Part shown: piece by piece, positions 18,178 to 29,164 of the stretch | Layout of the letters: every line of letters starts with the position of its first letter | Numbering within the stretch: position 1 is the first letter of the stretch | Assembly: GCA_031263725.1 (NCBI GenBank) | Contig: JAISFF010000032.1 | Coordinates: 1-64,000, forward strand | Direction of reading: 5' to 3' | DNA: 64,000 nucleotides | Source of the DNA: Lysobacteraceae bacterium | GTDB lineage: Bacteria > Pseudomonadota > Gammaproteobacteria > Xanthomonadales > Xanthomonadaceae | Made by a program: the position numbers and the translations under genes | Notes under the pieces: model-generated | Database searches by the model: none | Told to the model about the DNA's origin: nothing | The model's input: only the letters and a program-made list of their open reading frames with translations

Positions 18178-19104
18178 ATGAACGATCGACTCAAACATAT
18201 TGGCTGGCTAGGCCTGCTGTCGCTGGCCGCCTGCAAACCTGCTTCCGACGGATTCCGCGCTGAAACTCGGCAGGTGGATCCTTCGCCTGCGGCAACGACC
18301 AGGAATGTCCACAACATGTCTGATCCCCCACCCGCGGCTGTCGCGTTCCCGGACCCTGGAAGCGTGATCTATTTCATCTTCGGTGAAAAGGGCGACGGTT
18401 CGTCGTCCTACGAGACGGTGAACAGAAGCCTGACAACCTACTGGTACGGTTTTCCTTTCGAGCTGGATGGCAAGCGCTACTTCAGCGGTTTCGTCTATTC
18501 GGGTCCGCAGAAGTTCGGGGAATTCGCGGGAGAGGCGATGGCCGTTTCGAATCACGAGACCCAGGCGACGATCTCCGTGGCGACGTTCGAAGCCAGTGTT
18601 CCAGGGTCCGAAAAGCCTTGGGATTTCCTCGGTGCGCAACTTTATGTCGGGGATCTTGGCAGAAACTACGAAGCCAATGCCATCGATGAGGATCGGCGAC
18701 CGGTTACTTATCTGGCCAATGACGGACGCTATTTCCTGGCGATCCCGACCTCGTATCTGGCCGGTGGCGGGGTCAATGTCAGGACGTTCGAAGTCTTCGC
18801 GATGAGCCGCGGCGAAGATGGCATGTTGTGGAAGTATCTGGGGAGTGTCGGCGGTGGCGCTGAAAACAATGCCAGCTGCGATTCCGGTCCGGATTCTGCC
18901 GGTCTTCCGGCATGCTTCGACAGTCGGGGAAGCCTGGCGTTCAGAGCCGGTTCCGATGATGTGATGCCGGGCATCCAGGTGCTGATGCAGGGAACGAATG
19001 TCGATGCGTCAGGCAAGGTCGTACCCGTGCATGCGGGCGCGGTCACCGAATATCTCTATGACTCGGGCAGATCGAAATACCGACAGGTCGAGCATTCCCA
19101 ATAG
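18178..19104 (+). CDS. Putative immunity lipoprotein for the adjacent murein-hydrolase effector
   Basis: 308 residues, starting MNDRLKHIGWLGLLSLAAC, a clear lipoprotein signal with lipobox LAAC (Cys19) and Lys at +2. After a short polar linker, the domain (about 60-300) is homologous to the product of the gene at 16910, with YFLAIPTSYLAGGGVNVRTFEVF as the best-conserved part. The fold is unknown to me; alternating hydrophobic strands suggest an all-beta protein. It ends 88 bases before the effector gene on the same strand. Immunity proteins for Xanthomonadales T4SS effectors are usually periplasmic lipoproteins encoded next to the toxin. Position and lipobox support the call; activity is inference. 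Confidence 0.7.
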   Translation: MNDRLKHIGWLGLLSLAACKPASDGFRAETRQVDPSPAATTRNVHNMSDPPPAAVAFPDPGSVIYFIFGEKGDGSSSYETVNRSLTTYWYGFPFELDGKRYFSGFVYSGPQKFGEFAGEAMAVSNHETQATISVATFEASVPGSEKPWDFLGAQLYVGDLGRNYEANAIDEDRRPVTYLANDGRYFLAIPTSYLAGGGVNVRTFEVFAMSRGEDGMLWKYLGSVGGGAENNASCDSGPDSAGLPACFDSRGSLAFRAGSDDVMPGIQVLMQGTNVDASGKVVPVHAGAVTEYLYDSGRSKYRQVEHSQ

Positions 19105-19192
19105 GCCGATGCCGTGCCTTACCGGGCGACAGGCGAGACAGTGAACGTTGGTACGCGAGAAACGAAGGCCAGAGTTGCGGAGGGTAATTGAG

Positions 19193-21328
19193 ATGGCCAA
19201 TCCATATGGCAGACAGCAGGTTCTCGACATCATCGAGCGCAAGGCCAATGAGCGCGGCATTTCACGTGACGATTTCCTTCGTTTTGCCCATATCGAAACC
19301 GGAGGGGTGTTCAACCCGGCGCTCGGCCGGGGCGCCGAGGGCGCCAAAGGCCTGTTCCAGTTCATGCCGGACACGGCCAGACAGTATGGGATCGCCGGCC
19401 GCGAGCTCGATCCGGTCGCCAACACCGATGCCGCCGCACGGTTGTACCTGGACAACAGGACGGCCCTGGTCAGCGATCACCAGCGCAATGACCGGCCTTA
19501 TCTTTCCGGCGAAGCGCAGCCCAATGGATTGGACCTTTACCTGGCGCATCAGCAGGGCGCGGCCGGCTACGCATCGATCCAGAACGCCATTGCCACTGGC
19601 AGGTTCACGCTGGACAGCACGCGCGGCCACCTGTTGAACAACGTCCACCGAAGCGAGCTGGGACAGATCACAGGCGTCAGCTACGACCGCTTCAAGGAGA
19701 TGGCCCCGGGCGACATGGCAAAGACGTTCGTCAGTTACTGGGATACCCAATACGAGCGTATCCGTATTCCCGAAAAGGGTATCGAGCCCTTGGACGCTTC
19801 GGGACGACAGCAAACGCCGACAAGAACACAATCCCCGCCACAACCACAGGCCCAGATGCCCGCCAAAGAGACGCCGGGGGGAATCGTCCTGGAAACGGCG
19901 TATCAGCAGACACTTCAATACGATCACACCCGTTACCAGTGGGGCGGCAAGGATGTCGATTCCGGCGGCATCGACTGCGCTGGATGGGTCGTCAGACTGC
20001 AGAACGCCAGCATGGACGAAATCAACCGCAAGGCCGGAACCAGCGTCTTTTCGCCACAGGACAAATTCAGTCCGGGATGGCACAACGCGGCCAGGATCGT
20101 CGAGTTGTCGGCCGCGCGCTCCGGCGTGATGATCCGCGATCGCGACATCACGCCGGGCGTGCTGAAGGAGGGCATGATCCTCGGCGAGGATCAACCGCCT
20201 AATGCGCGCGGGATCGATCACATCGTCATGGTCGTGCGCAATCCGAACAATGGCCAGCTGATGATCAGCCAGTCCCGTTCCGGAGAGGGCGTGGGGCTGA
20301 TTTCGGTGGAGAAGTATCTGGCGAACAGGCAGGAACAGGGCGTCCGGTTGTATGCGACCGATCCGTTGGCCCAGGCACGCAATCTGCTGCAGGATCGCCG
20401 CCATACCCGGAGCCAGGGCTGGTCGCGGACGCCATCCACCACGATATCCTCGCAGTCGGCCGACGACCTGCTCCAGCAGGGTTCCAGCGGCGCGGATGTG
20501 AAGCGCCTGCAGGAAACGATGAACCGGCTCGGCTACCGCGACAACGAAGGCAAGGCGCTGGGTACCGATGGCGTTTTCGGCAGTCGGACCGAGCAGGCCG
20601 TGCGGGCGTTCCAGAAGGCACGCGGCATCGGTGTCGACGGCGTGGTCGGCCCGGACACGCGTACCGCGATCGGTCAGGCCCAGCAGAGCGCGGAACGCAC
20701 GACCGGTTCCGGTCTGTTGAAACCCGGCATGCGGGGACCGGAGATCAAGCAGCTTCAGGAAGCCTTGAATCGATACGGCTTCCGGGATGCCGAAGGCAAA
20801 ACATTGGGTATCGACGGAATCTTTGGCGACAAGACCCGGCAGGCAGTGGGTGCGCTGCAGAAAACGTACGGAATCGGTAGCGATGGGAAAGTCGGGCCGG
20901 ATACCTGGAATGCATTGGCACAGGCACAGCAGCGGCCGTTGCTCACCGACACGCGCAATCCGGACCACGCAATGCAGCAACAGGCCTACGACTGCTTGAA
21001 GCGGCTTGACCCGGCGAAGCTGCAATTCACCAGCGAGCTGCAGTATCGCAATGCCGCTTCCACCACGGCGCTCGAAGCCAAGGTCGGTGGCATGACGCGG
21101 ATCGACAGCATCATGCTCAACCGCGATGGAACCAGCCTGGCGGCGATGCAGGGCGAAGCGGGTCACCCGGGCAATCCGCGTGTGTATGTGGACAAGGCGC
21201 AGGCGGCATCACAATCGATGGAGCGCAGTACTTCGCTGATGGATCAGGAAACGCGAAAACAGGCCGAGGCCAAGAACCAGCAACAGCAGGCCTCGGATCA
21301 GCAGACGCCCAAGACGGTGTTTTTCTGA
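19193..21328 (+). CDS. T4SS antibacterial effector: SLT + NlpC/P60-like + 2 PG-binding + XVIPCD
   Basis: 711 residues from the ATG at 19193, preceded by GGAGGG at good spacing. A lysozyme-like transglycosylase domain (about 1-180) has catalytic-type Glu35 (AHIETGG) and the GLFQFMPDTA motif. A papain-like amidase/endopeptidase domain (about 225-400) has Cys262 (GIDCAGWV) and His343 (GIDHIVMVV), as in NlpC/P60. Two PG_binding_1 modules lie at about 426-497 and 507-578. The C-terminal 584-711 starts TDTRNPDHAM and ends in a glutamine-rich tail, the XVIPCD signal recognised by VirD4 in Xanthomonas. There is no Sec signal, as expected for a T4SS cargo. It likely cuts both glycan and peptide bonds in a rival's wall. 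Confidence 0.85.
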   Translation: MANPYGRQQVLDIIERKANERGISRDDFLRFAHIETGGVFNPALGRGAEGAKGLFQFMPDTARQYGIAGRELDPVANTDAAARLYLDNRTALVSDHQRNDRPYLSGEAQPNGLDLYLAHQQGAAGYASIQNAIATGRFTLDSTRGHLLNNVHRSELGQITGVSYDRFKEMAPGDMAKTFVSYWDTQYERIRIPEKGIEPLDASGRQQTPTRTQSPPQPQAQMPAKETPGGIVLETAYQQTLQYDHTRYQWGGKDVDSGGIDCAGWVVRLQNASMDEINRKAGTSVFSPQDKFSPGWHNAARIVELSAARSGVMIRDRDITPGVLKEGMILGEDQPPNARGIDHIVMVVRNPNNGQLMISQSRSGEGVGLISVEKYLANRQEQGVRLYATDPLAQARNLLQDRRHTRSQGWSRTPSTTISSQSADDLLQQGSSGADVKRLQETMNRLGYRDNEGKALGTDGVFGSRTEQAVRAFQKARGIGVDGVVGPDTRTAIGQAQQSAERTTGSGLLKPGMRGPEIKQLQEALNRYGFRDAEGKTLGIDGIFGDKTRQAVGALQKTYGIGSDGKVGPDTWNALAQAQQRPLLTDTRNPDHAMQQQAYDCLKRLDPAKLQFTSELQYRNAASTTALEAKVGGMTRIDSIMLNRDGTSLAAMQGEAGHPGNPRVYVDKAQAASQSMERSTSLMDQETRKQAEAKNQQQQASDQQTPKTVFF

Positions 21329-21448
21329 CGTCGGCGGGAGGCATGGCGGAAATGGCGGCCCGATGCACCGAGCGCCGGTTTTGTTCGCGCTGGAAACGAC
21401 GAAGGTTTCGCGTCCCGGCGGAACTGCGGCAACCAATTGCGTTGCGGG

Positions 21449-23113
21449 TCAGGTTCCGCGCAGAAGCCGTTTGGCGGCGGCCCGGGCTTCCTTGCTGATC
21501 TCGACCCCGCCGAGCATGCGTGCGATCTCTTCTTCGCGCCGGCGCGTATCGAGCAATTCCACCGAACTCTGGGTCATGCCTTCGACCGGTGCCTTGCTGA
21601 CGCGATAGTGCTGGTGTCCCTGTGCCGCAACCTGCGGCAGGTGTGTCACGCACAACACCTGATGCCTGCCGCCGAGGGCGCGCAGCTTCTGCCCGACGAT
21701 CTCGGCCACGGCGCCGCCGATACCGGCGTCGACCTCGTCGAAAACCATGGTCGGTATGGTATCCATGCCGAGGGTGGCCACCTCTATCGCCAGCGAGATG
21801 CGCGACAGTTCACCGCCCGATGCGACCTTGCGCAAGGGGCGCGGCGGTTGCCCGGCATTGGCGGAAACCAGGAATTCGATGCGTTCGGCGCCATTGGGGT
21901 CTGGCCGGCCGTCTTCACGGGTTGCAAAGTCGATCTGGAAATGGCCGTTGCCCATGCCCAGTTCGACGATCGACGCGGTGACGGCTTCGGCGAGAGTCGC
22001 GGCGGCACGGCGGCGTGATTCGGTCAGCATCGCAGCAGCCCCGGTCCATGCGTCCAGTGCGGATTGCTGCTCGCTGTCCAGGCGCGCCAGCCTCGAACCC
22101 GCATTGCGAAGCCCTTCCAGCTCCGTCGCTGCGGCTTGCTGGCGTTCCTGCAACTGCTCGGGAGCGACCCGATGCTTGCGTGCCAGATCGTGCAGGCGCG
22201 CCAGACGGCGTTCCAGTTCGGTCAGGCCGGCCGGATCGATATCGAGCCCGTCACGAATCCGGTCCAGCAGCGACAGCGCTTCGTCCAGCTGGATTTTCGC
22301 GCTGTCGAGCAGCGCATCCACCTCGTTCAATCCGGGTTCGTATTGATTGAGCCGGGCCAGGGCGGCGCGGGTTTGCCGCAATTGCTGCAGCGCCGACATC
22401 GCGTCGTCGCCGTTCAAGCGGGCCGTTGCGGTATCGCAGGCCTGGATCAGCGCGGCGGCATGGGCTTGCCGGAGGTGGTTCTGATTCAGCGTCTCCAGAG
22501 CCGCCGGAGTCAGGTCCTCGCGTTCGAGTTCCGCCAATTGATGTTCCAGATAGGCGATACGGTCGGAAACATCGCCCTGTTGTAGCAGGTCCTCGCGTTC
22601 CCGCTCCAGTGCCTGCCAGTGTTCGGCCGCTTTGCGTACCCGCTCGCGTTCGCTCTGGTTGCGTGCGTACGCATCGAGCAGGGCCAGTTGGCTGGGACGC
22701 GACAGCAGGGCCTGATGCGCGTGCTGGCCGTGGATCTCGATCAGGTGGGTCGCCAGGTCGGCCAGTTGCGACAGCGTGACCGGGCGGCCGTTGATCCAGG
22801 CGCGGGAGCCGCCATCAGCGCGAATGACCCGGCGCAACTGGCAGTCATCGGCATCGTCCAGTTCCCGGTCGCGCAACCATGCGGCTACGACGCCGTCATC
22901 CGCCAGCCCGAATTCGGCGGACAGCTCGGCACGCCCGGCGCCATGCCGGACGGCACCGCTGTCGGCGCGCAATCCCGACAGGAACCCCAAGGCATCGACG
23001 ATCAGCGATTTGCCGGCGCCGGTTTCGCCGGACACGACCGTCATCCCTGGCCCGAACTCCAGTTCGGTGGCGCGGACGACAGCGAAATCCTTGATGGAGA
23101 GATGTCTGAGCAT
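21449..23113 (-). CDS. recN: DNA repair protein RecN
   Basis: A 554-residue SMC-like ATPase for double-strand break repair. Walker A is GETGAGKS (29-36). Long coiled-coil arms follow (about 160-360, e.g. LEHQLAELEREDLTPAALETL), then signature FLVSANAGQPPRPLRKVASGGELSR and Walker B TMVFDEVDAGIGG (about 450-465). Length fits the family (about 553 in E. coli). It is divergent from hrcA with 92 bases between, and tail-to-tail with the effector gene. No LexA box was identified in the gap. Confidence 0.96.
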   Translation of the reverse strand: MLRHLSIKDFAVVRATELEFGPGMTVVSGETGAGKSLIVDALGFLSGLRADSGAVRHGAGRAELSAEFGLADDGVVAAWLRDRELDDADDCQLRRVIRADGGSRAWINGRPVTLSQLADLATHLIEIHGQHAHQALLSRPSQLALLDAYARNQSERERVRKAAEHWQALEREREDLLQQGDVSDRIAYLEHQLAELEREDLTPAALETLNQNHLRQAHAAALIQACDTATARLNGDDAMSALQQLRQTRAALARLNQYEPGLNEVDALLDSAKIQLDEALSLLDRIRDGLDIDPAGLTELERRLARLHDLARKHRVAPEQLQERQQAAATELEGLRNAGSRLARLDSEQQSALDAWTGAAAMLTESRRRAAATLAEAVTASIVELGMGNGHFQIDFATREDGRPDPNGAERIEFLVSANAGQPPRPLRKVASGGELSRISLAIEVATLGMDTIPTMVFDEVDAGIGGAVAEIVGQKLRALGGRHQVLCVTHLPQVAAQGHQHYRVSKAPVEGMTQSSVELLDTRRREEEIARMLGGVEISKEARAAAKRLLRGT

Positions 23114-23205
23114 GGCGTTGGACAGAGAAGGAGCCTATTAGACCGCAAGCGACCGGCCGGGGCCACCGCTTGCAAAGTCGCCTGGCCGCCGCTATCTATT
23201 TCCAG

Positions 23206-24267
23206 ATGCCCAAGATATCCGCCAACCTGGATCCGCGTGCGCGCCAGTTGCTGCGATCATTGATTTCGCGCTACATCCGCGAGGGCGAACCCGTGGGTTC
23301 GCAGACGCTGGCCAGGCATGCCGGGCTGGATGTCAGTCCCGCCACGATCCGCAACATCCTGGCCGATCTGGAAGAGGGCGGCCTGCTCAGTTCCCCGCAT
23401 ACCTCGGCTGGCCGGGTGCCGACCGCTCAGGGCTATCGGGTCTTCGTCGACAGCCTGGTGCAGGTCAAGGCGCTGGGCGAACGCGAGCTGGCGTACCTGC
23501 GCAGCGGACTGGCCACGGGCGGCGGGACCCAGGCTCTGCTCGGCAATGCCTCGGAGCTGCTTTCGGCGATGACCCACTTCGTCGGCATGGTCAGCGCGCC
23601 CAAGCGCGAACAGTTCGTGTTCCGCCATATCGATTTCGTGTCGTTGGATGCGCGCCGCGTCCTGGCGGTGGTGGTGTTCGCCGACGGCGAGGTCCAGAAC
23701 CGGATCATCGAGCCGCAGCGGGTATTCGATCCGCTGGAACTGGAGCGGGTGTCGAATTACCTGAATCAGCACTATGCCGGCCATGCCCTGGCGGAGATCC
23801 GCCGCTCGCTGCTGCGCGACCTGCGCAATGTGCGCACGGAAATGGAATTCCTGCTGAGCGAGTCCATCGAGCTGGCCGAAAAGGCGCTGGAGCCTCCCGA
23901 CGACGATGTTGTCCTGTCCGGGCAGACTCGACTGATGGGGGTGCAGGACCTGTCCGACATGGAACATCTGCGTGAGCTGTTCGATACCTTTGCGCGCAAG
24001 AGCGATATCCTGCAATTGCTGGAGCGGACCAGCAGCGCGCCCGGCGTACGCATCTTCATCGGCGAGGAAACCGGACTGGCGCAGATGGATGGCGTCTCGG
24101 TGGTGACCGCGCCCTATGCGCATGACGGCACCGTGCTGGGCGTGCTGGGCGTGATCGGCCCCACCCGCATGGCATACGACAAGGTCATCCCGCTGGTCCA
24201 GGCGGCGGCCGAAGTCCTGGGGGCGGCCATCGAGCCGTCTCCGAGGGAGCCTTCCCCCTCATCTTGA
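23206..24267 (+). CDS. hrcA: Heat-inducible transcription repressor HrcA
   Basis: 353 residues from ATG 23206 ([20 protein letters not shown]). It has an N-terminal winged helix (about 1-85) with [31 protein letters not shown], typical of HrcA, followed by the GAF-like dimerisation core with an inserted domain. HrcA represses chaperone genes through CIRCE inverted repeats (TTAGCACTC-N9-GAGTGCTAA). I found no CIRCE element before hrcA, grpE, dnaK or dnaJ in this window, so its target (usually groESL) is elsewhere. It is the first gene of the hrcA-grpE-dnaK-dnaJ block. The gene could start very close to its promoter, since only 92 bases separate it from recN. Confidence 0.95.
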   Translation: MPKISANLDPRARQLLRSLISRYIREGEPVGSQTLARHAGLDVSPATIRNILADLEEGGLLSSPHTSAGRVPTAQGYRVFVDSLVQVKALGERELAYLRSGLATGGGTQALLGNASELLSAMTHFVGMVSAPKREQFVFRHIDFVSLDARRVLAVVVFADGEVQNRIIEPQRVFDPLELERVSNYLNQHYAGHALAEIRRSLLRDLRNVRTEMEFLLSESIELAEKALEPPDDDVVLSGQTRLMGVQDLSDMEHLRELFDTFARKSDILQLLERTSSAPGVRIFIGEETGLAQMDGVSVVTAPYAHDGTVLGVLGVIGPTRMAYDKVIPLVQAAAEVLGAAIEPSPREPSPSS

Positions 24268-24335
24268 ATCCGGTGATACCGGCCCTATTGAGAACGGTGC
24301 AGCGACAGAAACATGTCGTACAGGAGAGTGTTTGC

Positions 24336-24848
24336 ATGAACCAGAACGAGAACGACCCCCAGGTTTCGGCCGGGGACGAGAACGTGGCCACGGCCTTGCG
24401 GGCGGAGCTGGATACGCTCCGGCGGGAAATGGAACAGGTCAGGGCGGATTCGTTGCGCGAACGCGCCGACCTGGAGAACCAGCGCAAGCGCGTGGCTCGG
24501 GACATCGAGAGCGCGCGCAAGTTCGCCAACGAGCGCCTGTTCGGCGATCTGCTGCCGATCTTCGACAGTCTCGATGCGGGCCTGGCTGCTGCGGTGGATC
24601 AGGAGGGGCCGTTGAAGGATGGTCTGGAGCTGACCCGGCGGCAATTGCTCAAGGCGATCCAGGAGCACGGTCTGACCGTGCTCGACCCGGTGGGCGAGAT
24701 GTTCGATCCGGAATGGCATCAGGCGATCAGCCAGATCAGTGCCCCGGATGCGGCGCCAGGCAGTGTGGTCCAAGTATTCCAGAAGGGCTACCGCTTGAAC
24801 GACCGCCTGCTGCGACCGGCCCTGGTCGTCGTCGCGGCGCAGGAATAG
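24336..24848 (+). CDS. grpE: Nucleotide exchange factor GrpE
   Basis: A 170-residue cochaperone that speeds ADP release from DnaK. It has an N-terminal acidic tail, a long dimerising helix (about 20-75, [22 protein letters not shown]), and a C-terminal beta domain with [12 protein letters not shown] and the ending [18 protein letters not shown], the family signature. AGGAGAG precedes ATG 24336. It follows hrcA by 68 bases on the same strand. Confidence 0.96.
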   Translation: MNQNENDPQVSAGDENVATALRAELDTLRREMEQVRADSLRERADLENQRKRVARDIESARKFANERLFGDLLPIFDSLDAGLAAAVDQEGPLKDGLELTRRQLLKAIQEHGLTVLDPVGEMFDPEWHQAISQISAPDAAPGSVVQVFQKGYRLNDRLLRPALVVVAAQE

Positions 24849-24888
24849 GCGCGATTCGCAATCCATATGCAATTGATGCGCGCGGTTG

Positions 24889-24916
24889 CTTGAACCCGGG
24901 CGCCACATCCCCATAT
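24889..24916 (+). promoter_or_regulatory. Sigma-32 (RpoH) heat-shock promoter of dnaK
   Basis: CTTGAAC (24889-24895), a 13-base spacer, then CCCCATAT (24909-24916). The established RpoH consensus is CTTGAAA, 13-14 bases, CCCCATNT, so only one position departs from it. It lies 74 bases before the dnaK ATG and gives dnaK its own heat-shock start inside the hrcA-dnaJ block. Confidence 0.88.
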
Positions 24917-24990
24917 CCATGTCATATCTGTGAACGGGGCCGTCCAGTGGCGGCCAGACCAAATCAAGAAATCCAGGGAGTAACCCAACA

Positions 24991-26907
<1,917 letters not shown>

Positions 26908-27008
26908 GGGATCATCGATCCGACGATGTCCCGAAAAGGGTGTTCCGCCCGCGTCCGACCGGCCACACCGGGAAGCGTGGGCGGTCGTTTGATGGACTGG
27001 TAATCCGA

Positions 27009-28124
27009 ATGAGCAAGCGCGACTATTACGAAGTGCTGGGGATAACCCGCACCGCCACCGAAGATGAGCTGAAAAAGGCTTATCGCCGCTGCGCGATGAA
27101 GTATCACCCGGACCGCAATTCCGGCGATGCCGGCGCGGAGGCGTCGTTCAAGGAATGCAAGGAAGCCTATGAAGTCCTGTCCGACCCGGGCAAGCGCCGC
27201 ATCTACGATGTCCACGGACATGCCGCGTTCGAGCATGGCATGGGCGGCGACGGTCCCGGCCCGGTCGACATGGGCGATATCTTTGGCGATATCTTCGGCA
27301 GCATTTTCGGCGGTGGCGCGCGCGCGGCGCGGCGCGGCGCGGATATCGGTTACGTGGTCGAGCTGGATCTGGAAGAAGCGGTCTTCGGCGTCGAGAAACG
27401 GATCGAGATTCCGACCTTGAACGAGTGTTCGAGCTGTCATGGCAGCGGTTCGGCCGATGGCAAGCTCGAAACCTGTACCACTTGTCGTGGCCAGGGACAG
27501 GTACGCATGCAGCGGGGCATCTTCGCCATGCAGCAGGCCTGTCCGGAATGCGGCGGGCGTGGCCAGATCATCCGCAATCCCTGCAAGGAATGCCGGGGCG
27601 CGGGACGGGTCGAGGGCGAGAAGGTCCTTTCGGTCAAGATTCCTCCGGGCGTCGACAATGGCGATCGCATCCGCTTGAGCGGCGAAGGCGAAGCGGGACC
27701 GCCGGGAACGCCGCCGGGCGATCTGTATGTCGAAGTCCGCGTGCGCGAACACAGGATTTTCACCCGTGACGGCGACGATCTGCATTGTGAAGTGCCGATA
27801 CGGATTTCGCAGGCGGCGCTGGGCGATACGGTTCGCGTGCCCACGCTGGAGGGCGAGACCGAGATCCGTATCCCGGCCGAGACCCAGACCGGCAAGCTGT
27901 TCCGTCTGCGCGGCAAGGGCGTCAAATCGGTGCGCAGTCACGGACCGGGCGACCTGTATTGCCATGTGATGGTGGAGACGCCGGTCAATCTCACCGTCGA
28001 ACAGCGCGAACTGCTGGAAAAGTTCGACGCCACTTTCGCCGGGGAAGAGGCGCGGCGGCATTCGCCGAAGTCGGCGACTTTCCTGGACGGGGTCAAAGCG
28101 TTCTGGGAACGCATGACTTCCTGA
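27009..28124 (+). CDS. dnaJ: Chaperone DnaJ (Hsp40)
   Basis: A 371-residue type I J-protein. It has a J domain (1-70) with His33-Pro34-Asp35 and a G/F-rich stretch (about 75-110, [14 protein letters not shown]). Four CxxCxGxG zinc repeats lie at about 140-205 ([32 protein letters not shown]), followed by the C-terminal substrate-binding domain. ATG 27009 gives [11 protein letters not shown], the conserved start. It follows dnaK by 101 bases. A GC-rich hairpin CGGCCGG-N8-CCGGCCG (28134-28155) follows the stop but has no T-run. Confidence 0.98.
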   Translation: MSKRDYYEVLGITRTATEDELKKAYRRCAMKYHPDRNSGDAGAEASFKECKEAYEVLSDPGKRRIYDVHGHAAFEHGMGGDGPGPVDMGDIFGDIFGSIFGGGARAARRGADIGYVVELDLEEAVFGVEKRIEIPTLNECSSCHGSGSADGKLETCTTCRGQGQVRMQRGIFAMQQACPECGGRGQIIRNPCKECRGAGRVEGEKVLSVKIPPGVDNGDRIRLSGEGEAGPPGTPPGDLYVEVRVREHRIFTRDGDDLHCEVPIRISQAALGDTVRVPTLEGETEIRIPAETQTGKLFRLRGKGVKSVRSHGPGDLYCHVMVETPVNLTVEQRELLEKFDATFAGEEARRHSPKSATFLDGVKAFWERMTS

Positions 28125-28252
28125 CCGGGCACTCGGCCGGTATCCACGCCGGCCGGGCTGTCTCCAATGCGGATGGCCTGTTCCGTCATCGAAACGCCGG
28201 TGTCGGGGCGGACAGCCGTGTCATTTCCGCGGCCAGCCCCTAGAATGGCGCG

Positions 28253-29164
28253 ATGAACGAATCCCTCGATAGCCATCTCGTCCACGGTCGCCGGCAACGT
28301 CCCACCGGGGCGTCGCCGGTCGACATCATCAGCGTCCAATCGCAACTGGTCTACGGCTACGCCGGCAACAGCGCGGCGGTGCCGCCGCTGCATAGGCTCG
28401 ATATGCGGGTTGCGGTCATTCCCACCACGTTGCTCAGCAATACGCCGTTCTACGAGACGCTGCGCGGCAAGATGCTGCCGACCGATCTGTTCGGCGACCT
28501 GTTGCGCGGGGCCAGCGAACGCGGCCTGCCGCAACGCGCACGCGCGCTGATTTCCGGCTATTTCGGCAGCCTCGGCAATGGCCAGGCGTTTGCCGACTGG
28601 GTCGAAGCGACTCTGCCGGACGCGCCGGGAATGCGTTTCTTCCTGGACCCGGTGATCGGCGACACGCATACCGGTCCCTATGTCGAGGCCGGTCTGGACA
28701 AGGTGATATCCGAGCGCCTGCTGCCGCATGCCTGGCTGGTGACCCCCAACGCATTCGAACTGGAGCAGTTGACCGGAATGCCGGCGTTGCAGGAAGCGGA
28801 TGCCGTCGCCGCATCCCGCAAACTGTTGGCGCGTGGCCCGGAATGGGTGATTGCGCACAGTATTGTGGGCGAGCCTGGACAACTGGTGTCGCTGGCGGTC
28901 GGCCACGATGTCGTGCATCGCTGGGTCTCGCCCTATCTGGCGGTCGATGTGGCCGGTACCGGCGATGTCCTGGTGGCGCTGACGACGGCTTTCCTGTTGC
29001 GCGGCGAATCCTTGCCGCAGGCGGTGACACGCGCTTTGGCCGGCGTGCACGCGGCGCTCGAATCGACCTTGGAAAACGGGATCGAGGAACTGGATGTGCA
29101 GGTCGCCGCCACCGCCGCGTTGCGGGACAAGGGACGGTTCCCGTACATCACCACGAACGCATGA
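28253..29164 (+). CDS. pdxY: Pyridoxal kinase (PdxY type)
   Basis: A 303-residue PfkB/ribokinase-like kinase of the pyridoxal salvage pathway. Family marks are SVQSQLVYGYAGNSAAVPPLHRL at the N-terminus, FLDPVIGDTHTGPYV, TPNAFELEQLTG, and the anion-hole/catalytic motif DVAGTGDVLVALTTAFLL, where the second Asp is the base. The first 21 residues are an extension relative to E. coli PdxY. PdxY and PdxK are hard to tell apart by eye, so the subfamily is moderately sure. It overlaps tyrA by 4 bases (ATGA), implying translational coupling. Confidence 0.85.
   Translation: MNESLDSHLVHGRRQRPTGASPVDIISVQSQLVYGYAGNSAAVPPLHRLDMRVAVIPTTLLSNTPFYETLRGKMLPTDLFGDLLRGASERGLPQRARALISGYFGSLGNGQAFADWVEATLPDAPGMRFFLDPVIGDTHTGPYVEAGLDKVISERLLPHAWLVTPNAFELEQLTGMPALQEADAVAASRKLLARGPEWVIAHSIVGEPGQLVSLAVGHDVVHRWVSPYLAVDVAGTGDVLVALTTAFLLRGESLPQAVTRALAGVHAALESTLENGIEELDVQVAATAALRDKGRFPYITTNA

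Noticed and set aside
28134-28155. Hairpin after dnaJ as a terminator
   Set aside because: A 7-bp CGGCCGG stem without a T-run; too weak to call a terminator.
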